Assembly: GCF_039511225.1 (NCBI RefSeq)
Contig: NZ_CP154261.1
Location: forward strand, 1,798,001 to 1,862,000
Length of the DNA: 64,000 nucleotides
Direction: 5' to 3'
Origin: Sphingobacterium multivorum
GTDB taxonomy: Bacteria; Bacteroidota; Bacteroidia; Sphingobacteriales; Sphingobacteriaceae
The notes below the pieces were generated by a model. That model had not been told where the DNA came from, did not search any database, and saw only the letters and a list, made by a program, of their open reading frames with translations. The translations under genes were made by a program, and so were the position numbers. Below, in pieces: positions 7,872 through 15,592 of this stretch. How positions within the stretch are numbered: the stretch's first letter is position 1; each line of letters opens with the position of its first letter.

Positions 7872-9530
7872 ATGAAAGCAGAGAAATATAGCTATCGAAA
7901 AAACTACGGCCTATTATTGATGTTTTTCATCGTGATAAGCGGGTTGTATATATTTGCGCTTTTTCTATCCCGCAATTATACAGAATCGCATATTAAAAAT
8001 GAATTCACGAATCGTAAATCAGAAATATTTGATCAGACTTTAATCCCTTTCAATGATTTTTTTCAGAATAGAATTCCTGAAGTTTCTTTCTATCAGGGCT
8101 TTTTGGATTCAGTTCAGGCTGGGAAATATGCGTATAGTATATTAAGCTCGTACCCATTTGTTCGAGAAATCGGTTTTTTTGATTTGCAATTTAATAATGA
8201 TCACAATCTGAACTATGGTTTTATTGTTAATAATCTTAGAATTCAGCCGAAAACCATAACCTTTTTTACCGTTTCCCGCTCCGGGCTGAATAAGAATACG
8301 ATTCGAGACCGTGGGCAGATGGGCTTGCATTCTGAGGAAATTAATAATATAGGTGTCAAGTTGGCAACTTATATTGATAAATTGCAACCGAATGCCAAGC
8401 TTTCTGATAAGGATATTCTGAAGGTTTTTTATACCATAAGACCCGGACAGATTACCTATCTGAATATCCCAAGGGTTAATGACTTAATTGTCTATAAGTC
8501 CATTATGGAAGGTAATTTGGATCATACTGTGGGCTATGAACAGGACATGTTTAATTTTCAGATCGATCCAATGTATCTGGAAGTAAAAAATAGCTATTCA
8601 AATCTTTATGAGAAAGTTGAAATAGTTCCGTTGGTTGGCGCTCCGATCACGCCGGAAAATGACGAGATTTCAACGGAGATGCCTTTACCTGGAGCCTTAG
8701 CTGACTATAAACTCCTTTTTAGATCGAGTAAAAGTTTTCTGTCAAAAGAGATAAACCGCAGTTTTTGGCCCGTATTGGGCGGTGTATCCCTGATTTATAT
8801 TATTTTAATTGCAATCTTATATTTAATTTATAGAAATTTAGAAATTAACGGAAGACTTTTTAAATTGCAGTACGATTTCATCAATAATCTTACGCATGAG
8901 TTTAAGACGCCTGTGAGCGTTATTAAGATTGCTGGAAATAATATTAAGAGTGCTCAGGTGCTCTCTGATGAAGAGCGGAAAATGTATGGAAATATATTAG
9001 ATCAGGAGGCAGACCGATTAAATAACCTGATGAATAAGCTATTGTCGTTTAGTCAGATCGAAAATAAAACCATAAAATTAAATAAAGAAGAAGTTGATTT
9101 GGAGGAGTTTACCGAAAATCTAGTAGCTTCATCAAGAATAAAATATTCGGATTTCAAGATTAGCACAAAAATTGATGTAAGGACATCGATGCTTGCGGAT
9201 CCGGTGCTATTGAGCAGTGTGTTTCAAAATATGATCGATAATGCCTATAAATATTCGAAAGCGGGGCATAAAATCTTGGATATTGCGATACAACAAAACA
9301 AGAAGAATTTTGTTATCACTTTTAAAGATGAAGGAATAGGTATTGAGAAGGCTGAGTTTAACAATATCTTCAAAAAGTTTTATAGAATAAAAAGTCAATA
9401 TAATCAGCAAGGAAGTATCGGTTTGGGGTTGGCTTTCTGTAAGGAGATTACTGAATTTATAGGCGGTGATATTACAGTAAAAAGCCAATTGGGACAAGGG
9501 ACCACCTTTACCTTGGTATTTCCGGTTTAA
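7872..9530 (+). CDS. Sensor histidine kinase
   Basis: This is a membrane-bound two-component sensor of 552 residues. Transmembrane helices at about 14-34 and 298-322 enclose a periplasmic domain of about 260 residues that I cannot assign to a family. The HisKA H-box is NLTHEFKTPVSV, with phospho-acceptor His342. The HATPase domain shows the N-box MIDNAYKYS (near 454), G1 DEGIGI and G2 GLGLAFCKE. There is no HAMP domain. The gene lies 12 bases after the S9-like lipoprotein and 14 bases before the response regulator, so the three genes form one operon and probably one signalling unit. Confidence 0.92.
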   Translation: MKAEKYSYRKNYGLLLMFFIVISGLYIFALFLSRNYTESHIKNEFTNRKSEIFDQTLIPFNDFFQNRIPEVSFYQGFLDSVQAGKYAYSILSSYPFVREIGFFDLQFNNDHNLNYGFIVNNLRIQPKTITFFTVSRSGLNKNTIRDRGQMGLHSEEINNIGVKLATYIDKLQPNAKLSDKDILKVFYTIRPGQITYLNIPRVNDLIVYKSIMEGNLDHTVGYEQDMFNFQIDPMYLEVKNSYSNLYEKVEIVPLVGAPITPENDEISTEMPLPGALADYKLLFRSSKSFLSKEINRSFWPVLGGVSLIYIILIAILYLIYRNLEINGRLFKLQYDFINNLTHEFKTPVSVIKIAGNNIKSAQVLSDEERKMYGNILDQEADRLNNLMNKLLSFSQIENKTIKLNKEEVDLEEFTENLVASSRIKYSDFKISTKIDVRTSMLADPVLLSSVFQNMIDNAYKYSKAGHKILDIAIQQNKKNFVITFKDEGIGIEKAEFNNIFKKFYRIKSQYNQQGSIGLGLAFCKEITEFIGGDITVKSQLGQGTTFTLVFPV

Positions 9531-9544
9531 AAATAAATTTAAAT

Positions 9545-10243
9545 ATGAATAAAGACATCACAGTTGCTGTTATTGAAGATGATGAGAACTTACGTTTCTT
9601 GGTAAAACATCGATTGGAATCTGAAGGCTATCAGGTCATTCAAAGTGGAAATGGGAATGAAGCGGAGAGTTTGATTTTGGAGAAGAGACCAGATGTGGTT
9701 TTGTTGGATTGGATGCTTCCAGGAAAAGAGGGCAACGAGATCTGTGAAGATGTCCGTAAAGCCGGCTTTGAGAATATCATTATCATGATGACAGCTAAAT
9801 CTCAGGATGTGGACAAAATTGAAGCCTATAGCTTTGGTGTGACTGATTACATTAGCAAGCCCTTCAATATGGATGTGCTTATTGCTATGATTGATAATAA
9901 GGTGAAATTTTTCTTACCTAAAAACAGTCCCGAAGTATATAAATTTGGTCAGACGGAGCATCACCCTAACATCCATTCCTTGATACGTGACGGAAGGAAA
10001 GTGGAGTTGACCATCTTGGAGAACCGTATTTTACTTCATTTTCTGCAAAACTTAGGTCGGGAAATTACGCGTGAAGAGTTAATGGAAGTTGTCTGGGGAT
10101 ATAGTTCAAACGTCAACACACGTACCTTGGATATGCATGTGGTTCGTTTAAGAAAAAAGATCGAAACCAATCCAGATAAGCCACATTATCTACAGACCGT
10201 ACGGGGGCTGGGATATAAATTTGTTGATGAGGAAGAGATTTAA
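9545..10243 (+). CDS. OmpR/PhoB-family response regulator
   Basis: This 232-residue regulator is the cognate partner of the kinase encoded just upstream. The receiver domain (about 5-120) has the acidic pair D12/D13, phospho-acceptor D55 (LLDWMLPG), the conserved T in MMTAKS and the Lys in SKPFN. The C-terminal winged-helix DNA-binding domain (about 140-230) has the usual TLEN, VWGYSSNVNTRTLDMHV and TVRGLGYKF segments. Targets are unknown. Bacteroidota regulators of this class often autoregulate, but I see no obvious repeat to support that here. Confidence 0.93.
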   Translation: MNKDITVAVIEDDENLRFLVKHRLESEGYQVIQSGNGNEAESLILEKRPDVVLLDWMLPGKEGNEICEDVRKAGFENIIIMMTAKSQDVDKIEAYSFGVTDYISKPFNMDVLIAMIDNKVKFFLPKNSPEVYKFGQTEHHPNIHSLIRDGRKVELTILENRILLHFLQNLGREITREELMEVVWGYSSNVNTRTLDMHVVRLRKKIETNPDKPHYLQTVRGLGYKFVDEEEI

Positions 10244-10263
10244 TTATATTTAACAGGTAAGAA

Positions 10264-10294
10264 TTTGTTTTGTTGAAAACAATTATTATCTTCG
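10264..10294 (+). promoter_or_regulatory. Candidate greA promoter
   Basis: TTTG (10264-10267), a 19-base spacer and TATCTTCG (10287-10294) match the Bacteroidota promoter with one T-to-C change in the -7 box. Transcription would begin near 10299, just before a terminator hairpin and about 90 bases ahead of the greA start. Confidence 0.5.
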
Positions 10295-10307
10295 TATAGA
10301 TTCGAAG

Positions 10308-10354
10308 CAAGACCATGTTTCCCGACGAGGGTAATATGGTCTTGTTTCTTTTTT
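10308..10354 (+). terminator. Terminator hairpin between the response regulator and greA
   Basis: CAAGACCAT and ATGGTCTTG form a perfect 9-bp stem with a 19-base loop, followed by TTTCTTTTTT. It can end the two-component operon. Because a good promoter lies upstream of it (10264-10294), it may also act as an attenuator in the greA leader. Confidence 0.8.
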
Positions 10355-10386
10355 AAAATGTAGAAAATAAGAAAAAAGATAAAATT

Positions 10387-10860
10387 ATGGCAGAAGTAAC
10401 TTATTTTACGGAAGAAGGATTGCGTAAGCTTAAAGAGGAATTGGCTTATCTGAAGACGGAAGGAAGATCTAAAATTGCCAATGCTATTGCAGAGGCAAGA
10501 GACAAGGGGGATTTGTCAGAAAATGCAGAATATGATGCTGCTAAAGAGGCTCAGGGGCTTCATGAGGCTAAAATTGCCAATTTGGAGAATACCTTGGCTA
10601 CAGCTCGTTTAATTGATGAGTCCAAATTGGATACATCCAAAGTTTTGGCTTTATCTATTGTTAAGATTAAGAACAAGAAGAATGGTGCTGAAATGACTTA
10701 TCAATTGGTTGCGGAGTCAGAAGCGGATTTGAAGTCTGGTAAGATTTCTGTTAAGTCTCCTATCGCTCAAGGTTTGTTGGGTAAATCAAAAGGTGATACA
10801 GCTGTTATTGAAGTGCCAGCAGGTAAAATTGAATTCGAAATCGTAGAGATTTCAAGATAA
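10387..10860 (+). CDS. greA: Transcription elongation factor GreA
   Basis: GreA binds the RNA polymerase secondary channel and stimulates cleavage of backtracked RNA. Length (157 aa) is typical. The N-terminal coiled coil (about 8-75) contains the tip segment GDLSENAEYDAAKEAQ, with the acidic residues that act at the polymerase active site. The C-terminal FKBP-like domain (about 80-157) contains SPIAQGLLGKSKGDTAVI. It is a single gene followed by a hairpin and a terminator. Confidence 0.97.
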   Translation: MAEVTYFTEEGLRKLKEELAYLKTEGRSKIANAIAEARDKGDLSENAEYDAAKEAQGLHEAKIANLENTLATARLIDESKLDTSKVLALSIVKIKNKKNGAEMTYQLVAESEADLKSGKISVKSPIAQGLLGKSKGDTAVIEVPAGKIEFEIVEISR

Positions 10861-10921
10861 TATATGTCGGTTATGTGCGGTATGCCATAACCGTACATCC
10901 ACAAATTAACTTTATATTAAG

Positions 10922-10953
10922 AAGGTCGTGATGTAGTAATCGCGACCTTTTTT
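10922..10953 (+). terminator. Terminator downstream of greA
   Basis: AAGGTCG pairs with CGACCTT and a run of T follows. A second inverted repeat, CGGTTATG/CATAACCG at about 10867-10892, lies between the greA stop and this terminator and has no T run. Confidence 0.75.
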
Positions 10954-11097
10954 GTTTATATTTGTTGGCAGTAGAAGAACAGGGTGTGATAAATCTGCAG
11001 TTAAATTTTTAATTGCTAACATACCAAAGGCTTTGCATTTTAAAGTCTGTTGTTTGCTAATTATTGTTTAAAAGATTTATTCCAAGATTAGAATAAT

Positions 11098-11514
11098 ATG
11101 TCGACAATTTTTTCAAAAATCGTTGCTGGGGAGATTCCAGCTTACAAAGTTGCAGAAAGTAATGATTTTCTGGCTTTTTTGGATATCAGCCCATTAGCGA
11201 AGGGGCACGTTTTGGTGATCCCTAAGAAAGAAACAGATTACATTTTTGATATAGCGGATGATGAATATATGGCACTTTGGGTCTTTGCCAAGATTGTTGC
11301 TCAAGGTATTAAAAAGGTAATTCCTTGTGTAAAGGTCGGTGTAGCAGTAGTTGGCTTGGAGGTGGCTCATGCACATATACATCTGGTACCAATTAATAAA
11401 ATTAGCGATTTAAATTTTGCTGGACCTAAGCTGAGCTTGTCTAATGACGAACTTCACGAAATTGCGACCACTATTCGTGAGTCTATCGTCGGTATAACTG
11501 CTCAAAATCAATAA
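11098..11514 (+). CDS. HIT-family nucleotide hydrolase/transferase
   Basis: This is a 138-residue protein of the histidine-triad superfamily. It begins with the common HIT N-terminus (MSTIFSKIVAGEIPAYKVAE) and ends the domain with the catalytic triad HAHIHLVP. Members hydrolyse adenosine 5'-monophosphoramidate or dinucleoside polyphosphates, and the exact substrate cannot be deduced. It is cytosolic. About 240 bases of spacer separate it from greA, and it stands alone. Confidence 0.92.
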   Translation: MSTIFSKIVAGEIPAYKVAESNDFLAFLDISPLAKGHVLVIPKKETDYIFDIADDEYMALWVFAKIVAQGIKKVIPCVKVGVAVVGLEVAHAHIHLVPINKISDLNFAGPKLSLSNDELHEIATTIRESIVGITAQNQ

Positions 11515-11565
11515 TTAGAAAAGATTATATTACACTTGATTTACGTTCGTTTTTTAGAAGAATGC

Positions 11566-11573
11566 TATATTTG
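11566..11573 (+). promoter_or_regulatory. TATATTTG -7-like element upstream of the DedA gene
   Basis: This is an exact TAnnTTTG match 84 bases before the DedA-family start. No -33 element with the expected spacing is visible, so the call is tentative. Confidence 0.35.
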
Positions 11574-11657
11574 TACTTTGTTGTTTCAAATTTGTACAAG
11601 GATAAGCGTAGGATTTGTTCTAAAAAAGGAACGCAATATTGATTTTTACTAAAGGTT

Positions 11658-12308
11658 ATGCATGAACTTTTGTTGTCATTTCAACAATTATTAAATCCCG
11701 AGGAGTTATTGAGCTCTGGTGGATTTTATCTGGTTATCTTAATTGTATTTGCTGAGACGGGTCTATTTTTTGGATTTTTTCTACCTGGTGATTATTTATT
11801 ATTTCTTGCAGGATTGTTTTGTGCGCTAAATAAAATTGATGTTAACATTTATACGCTTTGTTTGGGCTTGTTTGTTGCGGGAGTTTTAGGGAATTTTACA
11901 GGGTATTGGTTTGGTTATCGAGCGGGGCCAATGTTATTTAAGCGAAAAGATAGTTTCATCTTTAAGCGAAAATATGTGGTTATGGCCGAAGAGTTTTACC
12001 ATAAATATGGTGGAACAGCTTTAATTATAGGGAGATTTGTTCCAATAGTTCGTACTTTTGCACCTATCTTTGCCGGTGTCGTAAAATTAGATTTTAAAAA
12101 ATTTGTTCTATATAATGTTGCAGGGGCTGCCATTTGGGTACTAGTGTTGACCCTTTCGGGATATTTCCTCGGTATTGAGTTCCCTTGGATTATACATTAT
12201 GTAGAATATGTTGTCGTTGGAATGATTGTAATTGCCTTTTTGCCAATTGCAATAACGTTGTTAAAAAAGCGTATAAAAGATAAAAGAAACAAACAAAATA
12301 TACAGTAA
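11658..12308 (+). CDS. DedA family membrane protein
   Basis: This is a 216-residue polytopic inner-membrane protein of the DedA/SNARE-associated (VTT) family. Diagnostic stretches are ETGLFFGFFLPGDYLLFLAG near residues 32-51 and GRFVPIVRTFAPIFAGV near 128-144, the latter with the essential Arg residues of DedA proteins. Several bacterial members are now linked to undecaprenyl-phosphate or phospholipid flipping. Which lipid this one moves cannot be told. The stop is 8 bases before ppa, so the two may be co-transcribed. Confidence 0.9.
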   Translation: MHELLLSFQQLLNPEELLSSGGFYLVILIVFAETGLFFGFFLPGDYLLFLAGLFCALNKIDVNIYTLCLGLFVAGVLGNFTGYWFGYRAGPMLFKRKDSFIFKRKYVVMAEEFYHKYGGTALIIGRFVPIVRTFAPIFAGVVKLDFKKFVLYNVAGAAIWVLVLTLSGYFLGIEFPWIIHYVEYVVVGMIVIAFLPIAITLLKKRIKDKRNKQNIQ

Positions 12309-12316
12309 ATTAAAAA

Positions 12317-12859
12317 ATGAGTAAACAAAACCCTTGGCACATGGTTTCTCCAGGTGAGAACGTTCCACATGCCGTAAATGCTATCATTGAGATTACAAAC
12401 GGATCCAAAGGAAAGTATGAATTAGACAAAGAAACTGGTTTGCTGCTTTTGGACAGAGTAATGAGTTCATCTGTCGTTTATCCTGCTAACTATGGTTTTA
12501 TCCCACAGACTTATTGCGACGACAAAGATCCGTTGGATATTTTAGTCATTTGTTCAGTGGATATTTTACCATTGACATTGGTTGAAGCACAGGTTATTGG
12601 TGTGATGAATATGGTTGATGGTGGAGAACAAGATGATAAAATTATTGCGGTAGCTAAAAATGATCCCGTTTTTAATTACATTAAAGATATTGATCAGTTA
12701 CCTCCGCATACGATGAAGGAAATTGTACAATTCTTTGAGAGTTACAAAGCGCTTGAAAAGAAACATGTCATTGTTGAGGGTGTAAAAGGACGTGAAGAAG
12801 CACAAAGAATCTTGATCGAGGCTATCGAATTGTACAAAAAAGAATTTGTTAACAAATAA
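12317..12859 (+). CDS. ppa: Inorganic pyrophosphatase (family I)
   Basis: This enzyme hydrolyses pyrophosphate to phosphate and so drives biosynthetic reactions. The 180-residue length is typical. The active-site stretch YPANYGFIPQTYCDDKDPLD contains the metal-binding aspartates of family I enzymes, and YELDKETGLLLLDR upstream is also family-typical. It is cytosolic. It lies between the DedA gene and a CorC/HlyC-type gene with gaps of 8 bases on each side. Confidence 0.96.
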   Translation: MSKQNPWHMVSPGENVPHAVNAIIEITNGSKGKYELDKETGLLLLDRVMSSSVVYPANYGFIPQTYCDDKDPLDILVICSVDILPLTLVEAQVIGVMNMVDGGEQDDKIIAVAKNDPVFNYIKDIDQLPPHTMKEIVQFFESYKALEKKHVIVEGVKGREEAQRILIEAIELYKKEFVNK

Positions 12860-12867
12860 CCCCAAGC

Positions 12868-14181
12868 ATGGCGCTCGATATATTTTGGACATTGTTTTTA
12901 GTATTGGCGAACGGCTTTTTTGTCGCGGCAGAGTTTGCTATTGTCAAGGTCCGAGTCTCCCAAATTGAAGTTCAGGCAAAAACAGGTAGCAAAGTTGCTA
13001 CAATAGCCAAAAGTATAACGGAGCATTTGGATGGTTATTTGGCCGCTACACAATTGGGTATTACACTTTCTTCGCTCGCCTTGGGTTGGGTAGGAGAGGC
13101 TGTAATGACCCAAATTGTGCAGGGGGTTCTAGGTTTTTTCGGTGTTGAATTGACAGGTACAATCGCGACAAATGCAGGGCATGTATTGGCTTTTACAATT
13201 ATTACTGTGTTACACATTGTATTTGGAGAGCTTGCTCCTAAATCAATTGCGATTCAAAAACCCGTTGCGACAACGATGAAAATTGCAGTTCCACTGCAAT
13301 TTTTCTACTTTATTTTTAGACCATTTATTTGGATTCTAAATGGTTTCGCTAATTTCCTATTGAAGATTTTGGGATTTGAAGTCACTAAAGGTGAATCTGC
13401 GCACTCTTCTGAAGAGTTGCAATACCTTTTGGATAAAGGTAAAGAATCTGGTGCTTTGGATATCTCCGAGCACGAGTTGATTAAAAATGTATTTGATTTT
13501 AACGAACGTATCGTTAAGAATATTATGGTACCCCGTACCAAAATTGTGGCTGTTGAAGTTACCGCTGATGCCTCAGAGCTAATTGAAACTATGACTGAAG
13601 AGGGGTATTCTCGTCTTCCAATTTATGAAGATAACATTGATCAAATCGTTGGTATTGTACATACAAAGGATATTCTTCCCCTCTTAGCCAAGGGAAAGGA
13701 AGTTGTCATGAAAAATATCATGCGCAAGCCCTATTTCATTCCTGAAACGAAGAAGATTAATGATTTAATGGCTGAATTTCAGCAAAAGCGTCTACAGTTG
13801 GCGATTGTACTGGATGAATTTGGGGGGACAGCAGGTATGGTTACCTTGGAGGACATTGTTGAGGAGCTGGTAGGTGAGATTCAGGACGAATATGATGAGG
13901 AAACTCCAGTTGTTGAACGAATTTCTGAAACGGAATATATGGTCGATGCGGGAGCTAGTATTCATGATGTGAATGAGTTTCTCCCTATAGAATTGCCGGA
14001 GAGTCAAGATTACGATACGATGTCGGGTTTGGTGAGTGAGATTTTTGATAAAATTCCTGAAGTAGGCGAGCGGAAGGAAGAATATGGCTACGTATTCACT
14101 ATTATCCGGAAAGCCCAACAGAATATTGAGTTTGTCAAATTGGAATTGGTCGAATCGGCCGATGATGATACAGAAGAATAA
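12868..14181 (+). CDS. CNNM/CorC-HlyC family membrane protein
   Basis: The 437-residue protein has an N-terminal CNNM domain with about three transmembrane segments (residues 1-180, containing FVAAEFAIVKVR and GELAPKSIAIQKP). Two CBS repeats follow at about 205-325 (MVPRTKIVAVEV, GYSRLPIYEDN, KRLQLAIVLDEFGGTAGMVT). A C-terminal CorC_HlyC transporter-associated domain occupies about 340-430. Such proteins are annotated as hemolysin-like or as Mg2+/Co2+ exporters. Metal transport is the better supported role, but the ion here is unknown. GldE of gliding bacteria is related, but no other gld gene is present, so I do not use that name. Confidence 0.9.
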   Translation: MALDIFWTLFLVLANGFFVAAEFAIVKVRVSQIEVQAKTGSKVATIAKSITEHLDGYLAATQLGITLSSLALGWVGEAVMTQIVQGVLGFFGVELTGTIATNAGHVLAFTIITVLHIVFGELAPKSIAIQKPVATTMKIAVPLQFFYFIFRPFIWILNGFANFLLKILGFEVTKGESAHSSEELQYLLDKGKESGALDISEHELIKNVFDFNERIVKNIMVPRTKIVAVEVTADASELIETMTEEGYSRLPIYEDNIDQIVGIVHTKDILPLLAKGKEVVMKNIMRKPYFIPETKKINDLMAEFQQKRLQLAIVLDEFGGTAGMVTLEDIVEELVGEIQDEYDEETPVVERISETEYMVDAGASIHDVNEFLPIELPESQDYDTMSGLVSEIFDKIPEVGERKEEYGYVFTIIRKAQQNIEFVKLELVESADDDTEE

Positions 14182-14198
14182 CATAATAGCGCTAATAA

Positions 14199-14912
14199 AT
14201 GCAGTTATTTTTTACACCGGATTTAAATCCTTCGTTAGAAAATTTTATCCTTAGTGAGGAAGAAAGTAAACATGCTATTCGCGTGCTTCGTATGAATACT
14301 GGCGATCATTTACATCTCATCGATGGTCGTGGTGGTTTATACGAAGCTCAAATTATTGACCCTCATCCCAAACGTACCGTTCTTACTATTTTAAATGTTA
14401 AGGAAGACTTTCAGCAGCCGAGGTATCATCTACATATCGCTGTTGCTCCAACGAAGAATATTGATCGTATAGAATGGTTTTTAGAGAAGGCAACTGAGGT
14501 TGGCATTCAGGAAATAACTCCAGTTATCTGTGAGCATTCTGAGCGAAAAGAGGTAAAATTAGATCGTCTGAACAAGGTGGTTGTTGCAGCCATGAAACAA
14601 TCATTGAAAGCCTATCTTCCCAAACTTAATCCAGCAGTATCGTTTAAGCAGTTTTTGAGAGATATTCCAACAGAAGGTGTTCAAAAAGCAATTGCACACT
14701 GTGTTGATGCTGAAAAAAAGTATTTAAACCAGGTTTTGGAGCCTTCGCAACATTATATTATCCTCATTGGTCCAGAAGGAGATTTCTCTGAGGAGGAAAT
14801 TGATTTGGCACTACAAATGGGATTTCATCCAATTTCTTTGGGAGAAGCCCGCTTAAGGACCGAAACGGCCGCTTTAGCCGCATGTATGGAAGTTTCGCTG
14901 TTGAATAGATAA
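14199..14912 (+). CDS. rsmE: 16S rRNA (uracil-1498-N3)-methyltransferase
   Basis: RsmE is a SPOUT-class methyltransferase that methylates U1498 of 16S rRNA using S-adenosylmethionine. The 237-residue protein has the N-terminal PUA-like domain (about 1-70, including HAIRVLRMNTGDHLHLIDG). The SPOUT knot shows EWFLEKATEVGIQEI, ILIGPEGDFSEEE and the closing LGEARLRTETAALAA. It is cytosolic and sits 17 bases after the CorC-type gene. Confidence 0.95.
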   Translation: MQLFFTPDLNPSLENFILSEEESKHAIRVLRMNTGDHLHLIDGRGGLYEAQIIDPHPKRTVLTILNVKEDFQQPRYHLHIAVAPTKNIDRIEWFLEKATEVGIQEITPVICEHSERKEVKLDRLNKVVVAAMKQSLKAYLPKLNPAVSFKQFLRDIPTEGVQKAIAHCVDAEKKYLNQVLEPSQHYIILIGPEGDFSEEEIDLALQMGFHPISLGEARLRTETAALAACMEVSLLNR

Positions 14913-14966
14913 AATAAGCCGCTGATTTGGTTTAGCAAATTGGCTTTGAGGAATGAGTTTGCAAAA

Positions 14967-14988
14967 CCCATTTGATCGTTCAAATGGG
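14967..14988. terminator. Bidirectional terminator between rsmE and the DUF3299-like gene
   Basis: CCCATTTGA, TCGT, TCAAATGGG form a perfect 9-bp stem between two convergent genes. A T run follows on the minus strand, and a weaker one follows on the plus strand. Confidence 0.75.
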
Positions 14989-14995
14989 CGTTAGT

Positions 14996-15472
14996 TTATT
15001 TTACTGGTTCCGCGTCTACAATTTGAATCTCGGCATTTCCCTTAAGTGGGTCTTTGGTAAAGATCATTTTCCCTCTTAGTTTAATCGGATCTTCGGAAAA
15101 TTTTATCGCACTACCTTTTAACGTTACTTCAACCATGGGTGGTATTCCGTTGGATCCACAGAATTGGCATTGCATCACGGGTAACACAGACATCATAAAG
15201 TTTTTATGGTTACGACCACTGTGAAGAGGAACCATGTAACCCGGTAATTCAACTATTTTATTTTCCAGGGCTTTAAGTTCTTTGGGATAGAATGGAGTAT
15301 ATACTTTCTTTGCTCCATTGTAAGTTACTTTATAAGCCATCTTATCAATCGCTTCCCATGTTTTGTTCATCATGGGCGTATGGTCCGGAACATCTGGATT
15401 ACTGCCTATTTGAGCCTGTGCTTGTATGGTACAAAATATTATAAATAAGAATACTGTCAGTGTTTTTTTCAT
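14996..15472 (-). CDS. Secreted DUF3299-like protein of the His-rich ABC operon
   Basis: The 158-residue protein has a Sec signal (about 1-20, ending IQAQAQ). The mature part contains ENKIVELPGYMVPL, which is characteristic of DUF3299 proteins, and a later cysteine-containing segment VMQCQFCGSNGIPP that could bind a metal or form a disulfide. It is the last of three minus-strand genes after an ABC ATPase and a permease with a histidine-rich loop. In gamma-proteobacteria DUF3299 genes also accompany such transporters in zinc-regulated clusters. The gap to the permease gene is 120 bases, so it could also have its own promoter. The molecular role is unknown. Confidence 0.72.
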   Translation of the reverse strand: MKKTLTVFLFIIFCTIQAQAQIGSNPDVPDHTPMMNKTWEAIDKMAYKVTYNGAKKVYTPFYPKELKALENKIVELPGYMVPLHSGRNHKNFMMSVLPVMQCQFCGSNGIPPMVEVTLKGSAIKFSEDPIKLRGKMIFTKDPLKGNAEIQIVDAEPVK

Positions 15473-15592
15473 GTGTTATGCTATTGTTTTGTATCAAGAA
15501 GCTGTTCGTCTATATTTTACGTTATCCTGCCTAGAGGTCAAACTGCTCTTCTTGTTGCGATCTTTTTTGTAGTGTATTGATCTTAGTTAAAC

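Noticed and set aside
12868..14181. Naming the CorC/HlyC-type gene gldE
   Set aside because: GldE is a relative, but no other gliding gene is nearby and the general family name is all the sequence supports.
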